Below, piece by piece: positions 9,801 to 24,800 of a stretch of 64,000 bases of DNA. The notes under the pieces are model-generated. The model saw only the letters and a program-made list of their open reading frames with translations. It was not told where the DNA came from and made no database searches. Location of the stretch: contig NMRA01000385.1 in assembly GCA_002633005.1 (NCBI GenBank), positions 65,839-129,838 of the forward strand, in the 5' to 3' direction. Source of the DNA: Phoronis australis (lineage: Eukaryota; Phoronida; Phoronidae). A program made the position numbers and the translations under genes. The number at the start of each line of letters is the position of its first letter. Positions within the stretch are counted from its first letter, which is position 1.

Positions 9801-12800
9801 GTTGCATGAAGCAGTCCTAAATAGGGACTCCACTACATTCCCTAAATATTGTGCATATTTGTGGGATTGCGAAAACACTGATCCCTTTCTAAATGATGTT
9901 TGAGTATAATTACTAAGTCAATTTTTGGATTTGATACAAATCGAGAGTGATTTCTATGCTGAATTCTCAATATTATTGAAAATAAATAGGGATCTTTTCA
10001 TGCAACGCCCCTAATTTAAGTACTCAGTCCCTACAGTTTTAAGTAAATTAAAGGATCAGTCTTTGGTTATATTATCAGAAAATGCCATTACTCAAAAGGG
10101 AGCTCATGATAAAGATAAAATGATAGAAAAATATTATATCTGTGCCTAAAGAAAGAAAGAAATACGAAAAAGATTTATGGAACTTAGTTGAGTCCCTGTT
10201 TAGGACTCTTTGATGCACCCAGACACTGTCTCTTCCATCACAATGCATTTTGCATGGGAAGCACACCATAGGGGTCTGGGGCTATAGCCCCCCCCCCACT
10301 TTTTGGTGGTGTGCCATCCATGTCATGATGTGTACCTGAGTGTACAGTCTGTTCTCCAGCTGTGTCACCTGATTGGAATACTGTGAACTTTTCTCTTGAG
10401 AGTGGTTTAGAGACAATAAACCGAAATGTCGATCACTATGTTGTTGTTTGCATTATATGCACTGATTTTAAAGTTCATACTGATATTTCAAGAAAGTTTG
10501 CATGATTATGCATTTTTGCAAAGCTCTGGCAACTGTGGCCTGCAAATCAGTACTGTGGCATTCTGGGTCAACTGCATTTTGAAGAATTATTAGTTTTATG
10601 CTCTGAACTCTGAGAATTCGAAAGGTATTAATTACATGCAAATTGATGATTTTGCTATGTAAAAATTTCATGTTTTTTGTCCCCTAAAACATTATTGATT
10701 GTTTTTTTTAAATACGGTCTGACCTTTGGTTCAATTTGTGCAGGTATCGAGCCCCTGAGCCACCTTACCGACCTGCCAATGTGGATATGAGGGCACAGCG
10801 CCCTCTGTCAGAACAACTGAAAGGTGTCATTGATTTTGTCAATGATGTCAAGGCGTTACTTGGAGGAGAGTAAGTTAAGCTATGTGTAGGTGGTGATTTC
10901 CAAGCATTTTTCAAATTATTGAATATCAAGTTTGAGGGATTCAAATTTTTAAGGGTAATTTATATCCTTGATTTTTGTGCTTTCAAAGAAGTTTGTAAAA
11001 CTTGAAGTGGATCAAATGGTTTGTATCCAGTAGCATACAGAGTTTTGGTCATGCCCGGGCAGATTTTTTATTGGATGCTCCTTTCTCTACTCAAATGCAT
11101 GGACTCTAGTACTAAGAAAAGTGAAAATATGAAACATAAAATAGAAACTTTATACAATTTAACTACAAATCTGTCACAATTTCAAAAAGTGTATTCACAG
11201 TGATTGGATGCCCCCCCCCCCAAATGGATGCCCGGTGCCGTTGGGACGTCGCCCCCTTCTGCATTATGTATCCTATCCTCTTGCTGACCATATCATTAGT
11301 TTGTCTGATTTTGTGTGATGGCTGCAATAGTGTGAAAACTGAAAATGATAGTTATCATTTCTGTGTTTTACTTACCTTTAATTGATGAATATTAGTTGGA
11401 ATTTCAAGAGAGTAAAAGTTTCTTTTGTATGGAAATTTATCACAAATAAATTTGTGTTTGATATGTGAAGATACTGCATATATTGCTTCATGTCACTCAT
11501 TCATTTTTGTTGGAATCAATGACAAAATGGCTGTTCTGTTATAATGTGTTATCCAGCACATCGAAGATTTGGAAAATTGCTGAAAGATTTGATGTCGGTC
11601 ACTACACACTACGATTTGTTGTGGATCTGTTCAAGAAGAAAAAACTTGTGGACAGAGTGGATGCCCTGACCATTGTGATCAAGAAACTGCAAGCTTGTGC
11701 TGGTGAGCTAATTTATCATCTTTGACCCATGTGATTGATTTCTCGTACACATGACGAATTACAAGAAATCCATGTGTTGTGTAGTACAACAGTGTGACCA
11801 ATGGTTTTACAATGTGCCGATTGAAGTTAAACATCAAATTTTCATTTTTTAATTGAAGATTACATTATGAAAAATTATGCTTTTGTGATAAAAGGTAATT
11901 TTTCATCACTAATAAAAACAGTTTCATAAAATTTAATGTTACTTATTAATCTCAAATCCTCAGTTGCTGCAAGTTTGTAAACATGATCCCTGAAAAGTCA
12001 GGGTTAACTTTGGAAGCTGAATGACTTTTGTTGTTTATATTGGTTCACATATTAGGTCTTGTTTATTTACCACAACTGGAGTTTAATATTGACAGTCAAT
12101 TATTTTTCATATATCAATGATAATTCTCTCTTACGGACTTTTTGGTAAAATTTAATTTCTGATGCAACTGCGATACTAATTCATCAGTCAACTAGGAGAA
12201 GAAAATAAAAACTATTACTTTGTAGAAAATTAAAAATCTCAGTGCATATTGCCGTCATCTTTGTCTGGGTGTCTATCATCAACTAGTGGCTATTTTTAAA
12301 AATTTAGTTTCGAGTTCGTTTTTGGTATCCAGGTCTCTATCTGCCGAACTGCTGAAAGGATGATTATAGAAATTTCAAATGTGTTTCTGATAAGAAGATG
12401 GTGGTAGACGTTTATTTTTGGATGGGTTTATCTACTCTGGCTCCCTCAGGTGATGATTTTGTGTTTTTGTGTCTGCGTCACCATAATCATTTCCAGAATC
12501 TTTATGAAATTTGGCAGATGTGTGCCCATAGAACTGTCAACAAATGGCGACAAGTTTTTGGCCAATCGGACTGCTGCTGAGTCTCCTGTTAGTTTGTTTA
12601 CACCTGTATCTGTATCTTCCAAGTTCACTGAACAGATGTAGCAAATAGGTGTCTATTAAAGAGACAAAAATACCTTGAAGTTGTCAGATGGATTTTACGT
12701 ACTTTGTGACATCTAGTGGTCAATTTTCTATTCTGATTCCTTTTTTGTTGTCCTTATCGGTGGTTGCCAAACCTCTCTGTGTTCCAGCACAATGAGAAGG

Positions 12801-15800
12801 GCATGCCTGAGGGTGATTTTTTGACGGGTTTGACTACTTTGGTAACGTTTACTGCTAATGTTCGTTTTTACATCCATGGCTATAGCTCCTCTGTAATTCA
12901 CAGCACCTTCATTAAATCTTGCAAGTATTTTCCAATAAATGTGGCAACAGCTGCCCATGACTTTGGATAGATGCGACTACATTATTTTAGTTTTTAGATT
13001 TGTGTCTGTATGTTCAGAGTTCCTCGACTGCTTTTCATGAAGTTTGGCTAACAAGTTCCTACTTTGAAGATGACAGCAACTTCCCATGGTGTGAAATAGA
13101 CAAATACAGTGCTTTGTAGTGACCATTTTATTATTTTTCATTTTTTATCGTCTGCCTCTGTGTCCACCCAGTGGCTCGGGGGATCATCATGAAAATTGTT
13201 AGATGTGTTTCAACTGACAAGAGCACAGCTGATATGGACTTTGAGATATGTTCAAGTCTTGTGGCATCTTTCTGTGTACCTTCGACTGTATCTCTCATAC
13301 TGTTGGAAATTTGACAGGTATATTACCTGTTAAATTGACAATAGATAATCGAATCTCAGACTTCTGTTTTGTCTTCTGATGGCAATTTTGTTTTTCATGT
13401 TTGCCTCGGTATCATGGATTTCCATGAATTTTCTTAAGTAAACAACAATTTTTGGAAAGGTCTGACATATTCTGCACCATCGTGAATGACCATTTTTGCC
13501 GTTTGCGGTGCAGTCATGGGCACATTTCAACGCTCTGCATTGTTCTCGTGTCACACCTGTTTTCTCATTAATTTTCTTTTTAATTTTTTCCTGCAGACAA
13601 GTTCCCAGTGACCAACCCTCAGACGTGGTCACCTAGCACCATTAACAGGAAGCTGCGTAAATATGGACAGGATGGTTACGGCTACAGAGGGGCACTGATT
13701 AACAAGCTCTTCCAGGCGATATATGGAAGTATGTCCAAGCATAACTCGTACGACACATTATTGTGTTTACATTTTGTGCCAGTGAATGAGAATTTAATGT
13801 TACGTGGAAAATTTAGTGCACAATTTGTCGGATAAATGGTATTTGATCATTTTCCCATTTTTTTCATAGATAAGTACTGGCATTGTTCTTAAAATTGCAA
13901 TGTTGAAAGCCTTCCAGTGTTCTTAAAATTGCTTGCATAGCACGCTATGTTGAAAGCCTGCCAGGAACATTGTCGTTTTTACGTTTGAAAAACACACTTT
14001 GTGGTTGTTGGATAGTCATTTCCAGAGCTATAAAACATTAAAAGCTGTGACGTGTTTTGTGGTTTTATTGCAAATCTACAATACTCGCTATTATCTGCAT
14101 GACATTTACTGAAATTTAGACCAATGACTTTACCAGTTACTATTATGCTTAAACACTGTCATTTATTGACTGCTCGTGAGCAGAGTGTTTGTCTGCCACA
14201 GAGAGGCTCCAGGCTCCAGTGTGTTCCAGTTTGTTTCATGAAAAGCGATTGAAGACAAGATTTAGGCTATGATTTGCTTCACAAATGATGAATAAAAAAA
14301 CAGTGCAGGTGGCCTTATTTCATTTGCGGTGCATCAGACATGTGCAGGTTTCATGGTGGGGCCTATTGCTCCAAACACTTGAGCTAAAAACACGAGAGCC
14401 CCATCATGGTTCTTCCTGAAGGAAGTTTTCAAATCTGCCTGTATCTTTTTAGAAAATGGACAGGTTTAGACATGTAATTGTTAGCACAACAGTCTAAAAA
14501 TAATTTCAGTTACCATTAGTTATGGGAATACTCTCTGAGACTGCACTTTTACTAAAGTTCGATATGGAGTGTAAGACCAGTGTTTCTAAAGCTTAAGTCA
14601 CTTTTCCTGAAGCACATTCCTTGGATAATTCATCTAGTTAGCACAAGAATAATTATATCTTTTCTAGAGTGTCCCCAATTCTTGGGTGGAATCATGACTG
14701 GTTTCAATGTCTATTGCGAGCCTCACTTCGACTGCATGGGTCTGACGTGTGCTGTCCCTGTTAAGTACATGTGTCTCCAACAATGGGTGAGACTGGATAC
14801 CCGTGTTGACCTCTGTGGGCCAAAGTTGGTCTTCAAAATTGGGTCTCCACCTAACCAGAAATCCATGGAAATGACATTTGCTGGTGAGTATAACATGGGG
14901 TAAACTGTACACTCCCTATTACATGTTCTCATGCAGCAGATACTACTTTCCATACTGGTATATGTCACCTATCTGATTCTCCTGGGCTGTACCTTTTATG
15001 TTAGTGGTTCGATGACATTAGAAATAAATACAAATGATGCAAGACACTAGAAGACAAAAAGTGATGCGCCGACCCCTCCCACAGACAGATTAAGGAGGTT
15101 TCCTGCGAGGCTGGGACACCCTATGGAACATATACGAATTGCTGTCAACAAGTCCCTTTAAATCTTTGGCAGATTTTTCTCCCCTCTACAACATCCTAGA
15201 TCTGCCACGCCACCTCTGGGCAAAGCATGAATATGTGTGGGTTCATGACATCAACTTACTGCATAGCCAAGCACAAGACAGATGAAGCACATTTAATTGT
15301 TATTTACTATATAATGGGAGAACAATTAATACGTGATGAATTTAATGAGTAAATATTACACAGTCATTTGAAAATTAATATCCCCATCTATTGTTAATGA
15401 TTTCAAAATTCATTTCCCGGATTAACTAGTTTTCAAATTGCAAAAGTGGTAATGTTTTAATGACATTAAAGTTTTTGCAGAAGGTGGAACCATCTGGTCC
15501 GTTTTGTTTGTTTCCTGTCTTGTAAACACATCCATGTTTGCGTATATATAGGTAATATATAAATTTCCTAATCACAAGGTACTGATGGTGCTACCTTGAG
15601 TATAACATATTAGCTCTTTAAGAAGGTTTTATTGAAAATCTGCAAAAGTGGATGGAAGCATGTTAAAGCCTCATGAGGCAACTACCGTACTGTCAAAAAC
15701 AATATTATGAAAATCAAAAAAAAAACTGTGGGATTCCTGCACCAAAACTGAGTGTATTTGGATGGAGAAGTGATCAGCTATGTTTCACAGAAGTGGTTCA

Positions 15801-18800
15801 CTTTAAACTGCATCTCAGTAAAAATACATCAAATGTATAGACTTGTACCACAGTTAGGTAAATTAAACAATTCTTTCCATTATGTATGTGGAGAAATGAG
15901 TTTGTACTATCTGATTGAACATACCCCTTGTGTCAGACTTTGGTACTTCCGGTGCCGTGTCTTACACACTAGGGAATTCTTTATCATGTTGGTATAGCTT
16001 GAAATCACTATAACTTGACAGTAATCTTTCTCGTATACATATTTCATTGAAGACACAGCTTTGATCTCTTTTAGGAATTCTTTCAAACTCTCTAAATAGA
16101 GCTTTTCTTTACATCACAACAGTGCAATAAAAATCCAAACTACATCACTAGGTAACATAATTTAAAAAGCGATATTTCGAGACACATATCTCATCTTCAG
16201 GCTACTATTTACAACTAGTTCACAGTGAAACGCACATCAGAAATGACAAATGCAATATAACTCATGAAGTTGGCATGCTTAACTATGACGATAAAAATAC
16301 ACATATATACTACATATGTTGCTGTGCATCAGATCACCTAAATAATGATAGAGTCCTTTGAGTGCCAGTTATCTGCTCATTCAAACTTGGTTCTTCAAAC
16401 AGTAGTAGAAGTGACTCTAATGTTCGTAACCTGTGTACATCATTTTCAATGTATCGAATGACTGTATTGTAAATAATACAGTCACTTCACGTGTTATATT
16501 GCATTTGTCATTTCTGATGTGTGTTTACTGTGAACTTAAGTTGTAAATAGTAGCCTGAAGATGAGATATGTGTTTTGAAATATCGCTTTATAAATTATGT
16601 TACCTAACTGATGTCGTTTGGATTTTTATTGCACTGTTGTGATGTAAAGACAAGATATCTATTTAGAGAGTTTGAAAGAAGTGAAATTAAACTCATAAAA
16701 ACAGATCAAAGTCGTGTGTTCAATGAAACATGTTGGTATAGGTGAACATCACACAGAAATCATGTGTGATAACCTAGAAGCTGCTCAATCATTCAGCAAA
16801 TTCTACAAAAATGAGACTAATCTCCAATATAATTCAAACTATGAAAAAAGAAATTCAATCTCACAAAGTTAAATCCTACTTTTATTAGAGGTTGCTCATT
16901 TGATTTCCTACAAAATTAGAATATCCCCAATATCTAGGTCAAATTTCCTGTTCGTGTTCATGGGACCAAGAGGCGCAAGGTTTATCACCAGCAACTAGCG
17001 AAAAAAGTGGTTCTGAGATAAAATAAACATTTAACAATTCTTAACTCACTGTCACATACACTGCAATTATTGTTTTCAAAGGTGAAAGTCAATCGGCCAA
17101 TATTTTTTGCAAAACCTCTTAAACCATGTGCATTTCTATGTGACCACATATTTTATAAACATCATCCCGCCATCTGTCGCTACCTTTGCGTGTCCATTGC
17201 TTAGGTATCAAAATCGTTTAACTAGTCATGGTGAAATTTAGAACAAAGTTATGTTGGGTTGTCTTGGCATCAAAGTCTTTGTGGTGCTGTTATGGGCATT
17301 TTTCAATGGTTTGCATTGCTCTTGATTTGTTGTGCGGGTTCTAAGTTTTTCTGGTTCCGTTTTATTTCAGAAAAAATCAAAGAGATTGACGTGGATGTGA
17401 GCACCACAATGGATGCCATGGTCGCCAAGTTCCAGTTCAATGTGACAGCCAACAGCAGTCACATTTATCTAATTGGCAAGACACAGCTCTGTTCTTCTTT
17501 CATGACCACGTGTATCCCCGACACGTTCATCTTCAAGAACATCACGTTCAATATCCCGCCATTTGCTGACTTGAAGTGTAACATCAACAGTGGTACGTTG
17601 TCATATTCTAGACCATCTATATTCATATCATTCAATTTTGTTGAAAATGCAGCATTAAAGGAGAATGCCACCCAAAAAACAACCTATTTTGTATCAATTT
17701 AGATCAAGTAGCTATACTCGATAACAGCACGTTCGGTTGCGTTACCTGACACCTGACGGCAGTCGGAGGTGTTGAAATTATCCAATGACATCATTGGTTT
17801 CACACGCAGTCTGTTCAGCAGTTCACAACACGGGTTATTGGTGTCTGCTTATCGCTTGAATTCATCGTTTAAGGTACAAAAATCAACAAACTTCGATGTA
17901 AAACCCTTAAAAATACACCAAGTTCTTAACAGTTATATTTCGCTGTTACAGATTTATTGGTATTTAGACACACCGTAGCCTACAAAGTGCGGCAGGCCAA
18001 TTTATCAAGGTCCGTAGCAGGAGTTTGGGGTCTGTTCGGAGTAGTCTTCCATGAAATACAGACATGAGAACCTTGATCTGTGTTGTTTATACTTATTTTT
18101 TTAGTTTTAAACACACAGAACGTTTGTTATCCTGGCCAGTGGCTTGGAACCCGATCAGGCCCGTTGCGGCCGGACTGACTCGTTATCCCGGCCAGTGGCT
18201 CGGAACCCAATCAGGCCCATCGCAGCGGCCGGGACTGGCACAAACATAAACCAGCTTGAGTTGGAAACTAAACCTCCAGTCACGAAAAGACTATAGTGAG
18301 CCAAAGAAATAATGTGCAAGTAATTATTTATGTGAATTAGCCACGAAACTGAAAATCTACTTATTTGTCCATGCAGTCGGGGGCTGCGAAGTCGGGTTCC
18401 CCTTCCACAGACCATCAGGGCAAAGGTTGTACAGTAACAATGATTGGAATAATGTATTTGTATTTCTAAATAAAGATTCCCCTAACATGTGACCATAGCA
18501 TATGAAATCGCTTTCTGTCAGCAAACACTGAATTAGCATGCGCCGCTCACACGGCCTCGGTGCCCAGTCAATTACCTTTGTTGCCCGCATCAAAAGCCAG
18601 TAATGCGGTGGTTGATTCATTGTTGGCTTCTCAACATTTGCACTGACGAATACTAATGAGACAGACTTTGTTTCAGTTTCATATAAGCATATATGCATTG
18701 GTTAGGATGAGAATAATTCATTTTGAAACAGAACGCAGAATAATAAATGTCTACATGGCAACTCGCCCGGCGCCAGTCCCGACTTAGTCAAGAGCTCATC

Positions 18801-21800
18801 TGACCGGAATACACCATTGATCAAGAAATACTAGAGAGGCGCCGTGAACTTGCACAGGCAGCGGAACGTATGGATAATTCTTTGGTAAGCCGGAATTCGT
18901 CAGAGAAATCCCTGTTGACCGAAATGCTGGCCACTGACACGGAGATGTTTCACGGCCTCATACTTGCTATTAACAGCGTTCCTTTCATTCTTCACTACCG
19001 CGAACCAATTCCTATTAAAGCATTTCGGGCTCTCGAGTAAGTCGAAAAAACGATATACGCTCTTTCTTCGCAGCGTCATAGTTCGGACAAGTGGGAACGA
19101 TGCACCGCAATATAGTGGCATTCACTCTGCAGACGAACCACTGACGTCGCTGCGTCGTTTCTCACCTTCCTCACAGGTTAATGCGACACCTCTCGGCAAG
19201 TTGAGGTCGACCGTATAAGAGGCTATGTGGATATAGATCGATTAAGACGGTAAAAAAGACTAATTAAATCGGGTGCCATTCTCCTTTAACCGTGTCAAAT
19301 AGCTACAATAATTCTCTGCTGTGCATAGTATTCAGGGGCATGTAAGAATTAGGCTGAAGTGTTTGCATACCTGGTTTATTGGCCTAAGTGCGCCGTACAT
19401 TCACCAAACTACCATAATTCAAGATGAGACTTGGTCCATAAAGCTGTGGTAGGTTTAGCTGATGTACAACTTGTGTCATCCCAATGTTCTCAAAATGGGC
19501 CGAATGCTAGTTACGAACCACTTTAAAGCAGTTGCAGATGTATTTAATGTAGTTGCATTTACCATGCCTCAAAGAGAAACTGCTTTTCATTTCATTATTT
19601 TTAATTACTGTTTGAGCGTTGTCCAGTACTTGCTTTGTGCAGCCCATTTGCTTTTTGTTACAGCATAATATAGGCTTTCAGAAATGTGGGTATTTGTTAT
19701 TTTCACAATCTTCATTTCTTGGACATTTAGTCTCTTGTTTATGTCACCATGTTAGTCATCTGTTGTGGGATGATTTTGTTGCCATGTCCCTTTCAGACGG
19801 TGAGTCAGACAATGCTTTAAATGCCCGTGGTATGCAAGCTCTGCCGTTGGTTGATTTGACGACAGAACTCATACTGTGCGGAGAGAAGAGCAGTGAGATT
19901 ATGCGACTGATGAACGAGATCCGAGATGCCATAGCTTCCAATGTAAGACATTACTAACTCATAGTGTTTGTGAAAAATTGGATTATTGACTTTTTACAAA
20001 TCTGCCATTCAATTATTTGCATTACCATGTCTTTTGAGTAAAATTCAACAAAAAGAATCTTATGGTACATTTTGATCAAAACAAGTGAATCAACAATTTT
20101 TTACCAAATTTTATTTTATATAGATTTTCAAGATGAGATCTCAAAAAACCTGTTACTTTTTTTTCTAAAATATTTTGTTTTTATTTTATGCAAATGTTTG
20201 CATGAAAATCATAAAAGTTCTATTTTTGATAGCTATTGAAAAAAGTGGAACGTTTTAAAAAGAATTTATACCAATGCTTTGGAGAATAGTGCAAAAGGCA
20301 TAGTATTTGTAAGATGTTCAAAGTTGACCAAATTTTGACATTTTATAGGGTCCTACACAATCCCAATGTCATACTTGTGTCTTTCTAGATGAACGTGGTC
20401 GAATATCTCGTAACTGCCGTGTTTGGAACAGCAGGGGAATTCCCTGGTGGCTCAGAGTTTTGTCTATCTGGTCAGGTTCCTGTGCCGACCAAGGACATTA
20501 CATTCTTTGAATACCAATGGCGATTCATGGCAGGCCCTATTCCAATCAAAGTCGGTGAGTTATTTCATGTCAAGTAAAATTCACATGTTATTAACGTTTT
20601 TCTGACAGTGGTGGTATTGTATTGTGACGGATACCAAGTTCTCAGTACATGGCTGTCTATAAGGCACACAAAGCTGGTGAAGCCTTTGCCAATACGTTTT
20701 ACTTAACATTTTTTAGTAAAACGAACTTTAAGATGTCGGTAAGCACTCGTCTAGTTAATGTTATTTTCAAATCATTCAAATTTTTCCTGAAGACACTTTG
20801 GGTCCTGTTTTGACCTTGGGCACATGATTGTGTCCATGAACTTTGAACTCTGCTTAAGCCGTAATTGTAATGAACTCTACCACGATAACTGTCTTTTGTG
20901 AACTTCTGATTGGCTGGATTTTTTTCCTTGGAAAAACATTTTAAGCTAGCATTAAGGCAACGGGATTTGTTTATTTTGCAATATTTTAAGCATGGGAGAA
21001 GATGATTGTACAGATTGTCAACAACAGTAGGGTTAATGCTGTCACTAGACTAAAGAGACCTCTGTTGGATGTTTGCTAGCTATTGTTATTGTCAACTTTC
21101 GGGTCCTGTGACACAATTGTGGGATTTCAAAAGGATTTGTTGCTTTAACTCTTTCACTGCCAAATGTGCTTTTTGGCAACTTAACCGTTCACTGCAAAGT
21201 GCTCTAATTTGCATGTTGGGTATTTGCCCATTCTTTACCTAACAAATTATAAATTTCATGGCAGATAACTGTCAGTTTGGTGACATCATATCACAATATG
21301 GCAGGTTTATGTAATCTTGACTACCAGACTGTCCATTACCGATATTTTAACTCAAATACAAAAAATCTGATTGGGTATTCATTAGTTAAATGTGTTTCAA
21401 CCAAAACTATGTCCACTTAACTTCATTTACTTTATACTCATTCAATAGTAATTGCACCTTATTTTCCAAGTTCACACTTAATTTGTTTTGCATTGATAAA
21501 TGCAATTCTAAATTATTTAAATAAACTTGTTGGTGAGTTACGTTAATGTCTCCATCTCTTGCTGCAGTATTGTTGAATTGAGAGGAATATCTGCTACAAC
21601 TACGGCTAAGCTTAAATTTTGTGTTCTAGAATTTGGAGCCGGTGGTTCTTTAGGAGCTTACATGGGTATCAAACTGTGCATAATGAGTATGCGTGCAGAG
21701 GTCACAGCCATCCCATGGTGTGGTGCTAAAGTCTGGGGCTCCGTCGCCATCTCGTTGGGAATCATTGAGGCTGGGGCTAAACTCATTGGATACCTCATCG

Positions 21801-24800
21801 AGACACAGTTCCCCAGTATTGCCAATGTTGGCTTCCAACAGTTCCCTCTTGATCTCAGGTAGGTTACACATGCATCATAAATCATTAATCCCCTTCACTT
21901 TTCCGTCATTTTCACCTGTTGACAGTCTGTAAGAGCACCAGGATTACTGTGCAGATATGATCATCTCAACTGTTTCCTAATATCTTTTAATGAACAGCGT
22001 ACTTTTGTTATTCAGTGTATTGCTTTTCTTGCAAACTGCACATCCTTTGTCATTAATTAGGCTTATCTCTATTCTAGTGTTTGAAACTGCTCATTCTTTT
22101 CTCGCGAACGGCATTTGCTCTTTGCCTGTCACAAGATATGACTAGTTGCAGGTGCTTGACACCTTATAGCACACGCCTGGTCCTCGAAGTTGATTTGCAA
22201 AATCTCATTTATTATTACTTTATTATGCATCCAATTTGCCTGGTTTTAAATAGAATACAAAATAAGAGTACTATTTGGACAAAATACCATTTTTCATCAC
22301 ACCCAGCTAGTTTTGTTAACAACAAAAACGATTGGTAATGACTATTATGGCATCAAAATTCTTATTACTGACTGGCTGAGGCAGCTTACAAATTTGCCTG
22401 TTTTCCCTTTCCTTGTCAATCATCAGGAGAGACTATACTCTGACTATGAATTCATCTTCCACCTATCCATCATGATGTATGAATAATTTTGACTTCTTGT
22501 TGCATTTTAATATCATGGTACACTTATTGTTCATTTTCATGTTATGAGTAATTTTAAAAAGTGTCCGAATTTTGATGTTTCACAAATAGATGAATAGATT
22601 CTGCTAAAACTAACAAAAACGAGTTGTGGGATTTTGCAATTTTCTTTTGCTTACTGTTTTTTAATAACTTAGTTTTGCATAAGGTATTATTGAAAATTGG
22701 GACTGAAAATTCACAAAAATTGAGAAGTTGCATGGATCAAAAGCACAGATCATTTGGAAAATCTGTTTCTGCATGTTTTAATGTCACCTTGAATGTTATA
22801 TTATTGTTTTGTGCTTCTATTTTAAAATTTCCTAGATATTTGTCTAGATGCGCATACTTGCTGAAGATGTTTTTCCACAACATTAAGATCCCAATCATAA
22901 AAAACATACTGTAAAAAGAAATATGGCTACTTTTATTGGTGAAAAACTTGAACTGGAAGTCTTTTTCATCAATTCTCACTTGCTTAGTAGTATACAATTC
23001 ACTGTTATTTCCAGTGGAGGTATGGATTTGGTACTGACGCCATTACGAATAGAGCTGATGGCCTTTGTGGAAGTCCATCTATTTGTCACAACTGAAACAA
23101 TCTGGGAGGGCTTCATCTGGAAATTTGCCACCAAACCAATCACAATGAACATGTTTACCATAAAGAAGGCAGAGGAGGACAAGTCGGCACCTCAGTTCCA
23201 GGGTGCTTCAAGTGCCACCAAAACAAGACGTTCTGGTCAACCTTGCAAGGTATGGTGCACTTTAAACTAAATAACAATCCACAGCATGTTGTGCTACTTC
23301 CATTAATATTCTACTTCATGTTGATCGTCACTTAGGCAATGAAATGAAGAACGAATTACTTAAATTAGTCACATTCAGTTCAGTCAAGTAAATGTCAAAT
23401 TCTGCAGAAACTTGGCCATAGAGAGTGATCTGGCTAGGTACACAAAGATTTTTTTGTAAAACACTTTGCAGTTGGCCCAATAAACAGTGGTCTTGTGCTA
23501 AAAACACCAGTTATATTCACAGATGAATTCTGTTTTTCCAAAGCAATATGTTCACATTCCTATCTTTTTGAATTAATGGTTACAATAAATCCCTAGCAAC
23601 TCCCCTGTCTGCCATATTGCCTTAGAAACTGAAACTAAGCCGCCGTGATAAGTAACTAAATGAGCCAGGTCTGAGTGATGTGTCAGTGCCACCTACTGTA
23701 CAAGATGGAAACTATTTACACAAAATACTGTTTACTCATCACAACGTCTTATTCTATTAACAACAAAAATGACTAGCAGGTATAACTATTAGGGTGCCAA
23801 AATTCTGATTACAGAATTGCTTAACCATAGTACTTTAATTCCCTTTATTCTTGGTCATGGGGATCTGCTCTGATGATGAATCTGGCCATCACCCAGCTGT
23901 TATGCCGAGGAATTACGAGTCATTTTTTACTACATTTGGCTTGCACTGTAAATCATTTCTTTTCTGGGTGAGGAGCAAGACCAGACAAATTATATAACTG
24001 CAGACAGCAAGTGCATAGCCTTAATCAGCAGTTTGTGTTTGACAGTAGGTTTAATGTGTTTGCTGCTCTTTAAGTGGATAAAGTTTAAAAAAGTGGCTAG
24101 CGTAACAGCCTGGAGAAGCCTCAGTCAGTATTTATGTGGCTTACCTGCATTGTCTGAGAGATGATTGATTCTAGTACACGCGAAAGAATGTGAATACATC
24201 ATTCACTAGAAATCAGTATGTCAACATAGTGCTTGCTATGCAAGACGGAATTCATGGCACACTCTGCCGAGCAAAATGACGGAGAAGTAAAATATGTTAC
24301 CTGCATGTACAGCTCCATATTAGTTAGAAAATTCATGTTGGCTTTTTTGAGTGGGCTTTAACTTTTCATGTTAACTGGAAACTAATGTAAGATCTTCTCT
24401 TAACAATGTTGCTCTTTGACCAAAATAGTAGCAAGTCTTACCACAAGCACGCACGTGAAGGTTGACATAGCCAAGTCCTACGTTTCGATTTATTACAAAC
24501 AAACCAGTAGTACGAGAGCATCAAATCAAACAGGTAGGATAGTTTTGTTCCTAAAAACATTAATGTTCAAAGTACGTCCCGAAAAGGATGGGTGCATCAC
24601 AAACTCCGTTTCCAGAGATAAAAAGGAGACTGTATGTAGGCAAAATAAAGGTCATAATGATTGATAACGGTACAGAAATATGAGTGTAAAATAATGAGTC
24701 AATATAAAATAATAATCTCTTGAAAGATGGGCAATAAAAAGCACCACAAGAGATGTTGAAGACAGCTCATGCCCATACATAAAGTAGGACTCTTTAACAC

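Noticed and set aside
16540-16600. Possible hammerhead-type ribozyme in the inverted repeat (ctgaagatgag...gaaat)
   Set aside because: The ctgaaga core deviates from CUGAUGA and I could not pair all three stems by eye. A covariance-model scan would be decisive.
22622-22914. Plus-strand open frame of 96 codons in an intron
   Set aside because: AT-rich low-complexity translation, no fitting splice phase, and not similar to the neighbouring exons.
24416-24533. Open segment after an ag and before gtagga, reading TKIVASLTTSTHVKVDIAK, as an extra exon
   Set aside because: The phase needed does not match the flanking exons, which are both phase 0, and no FN3 hallmark is present.
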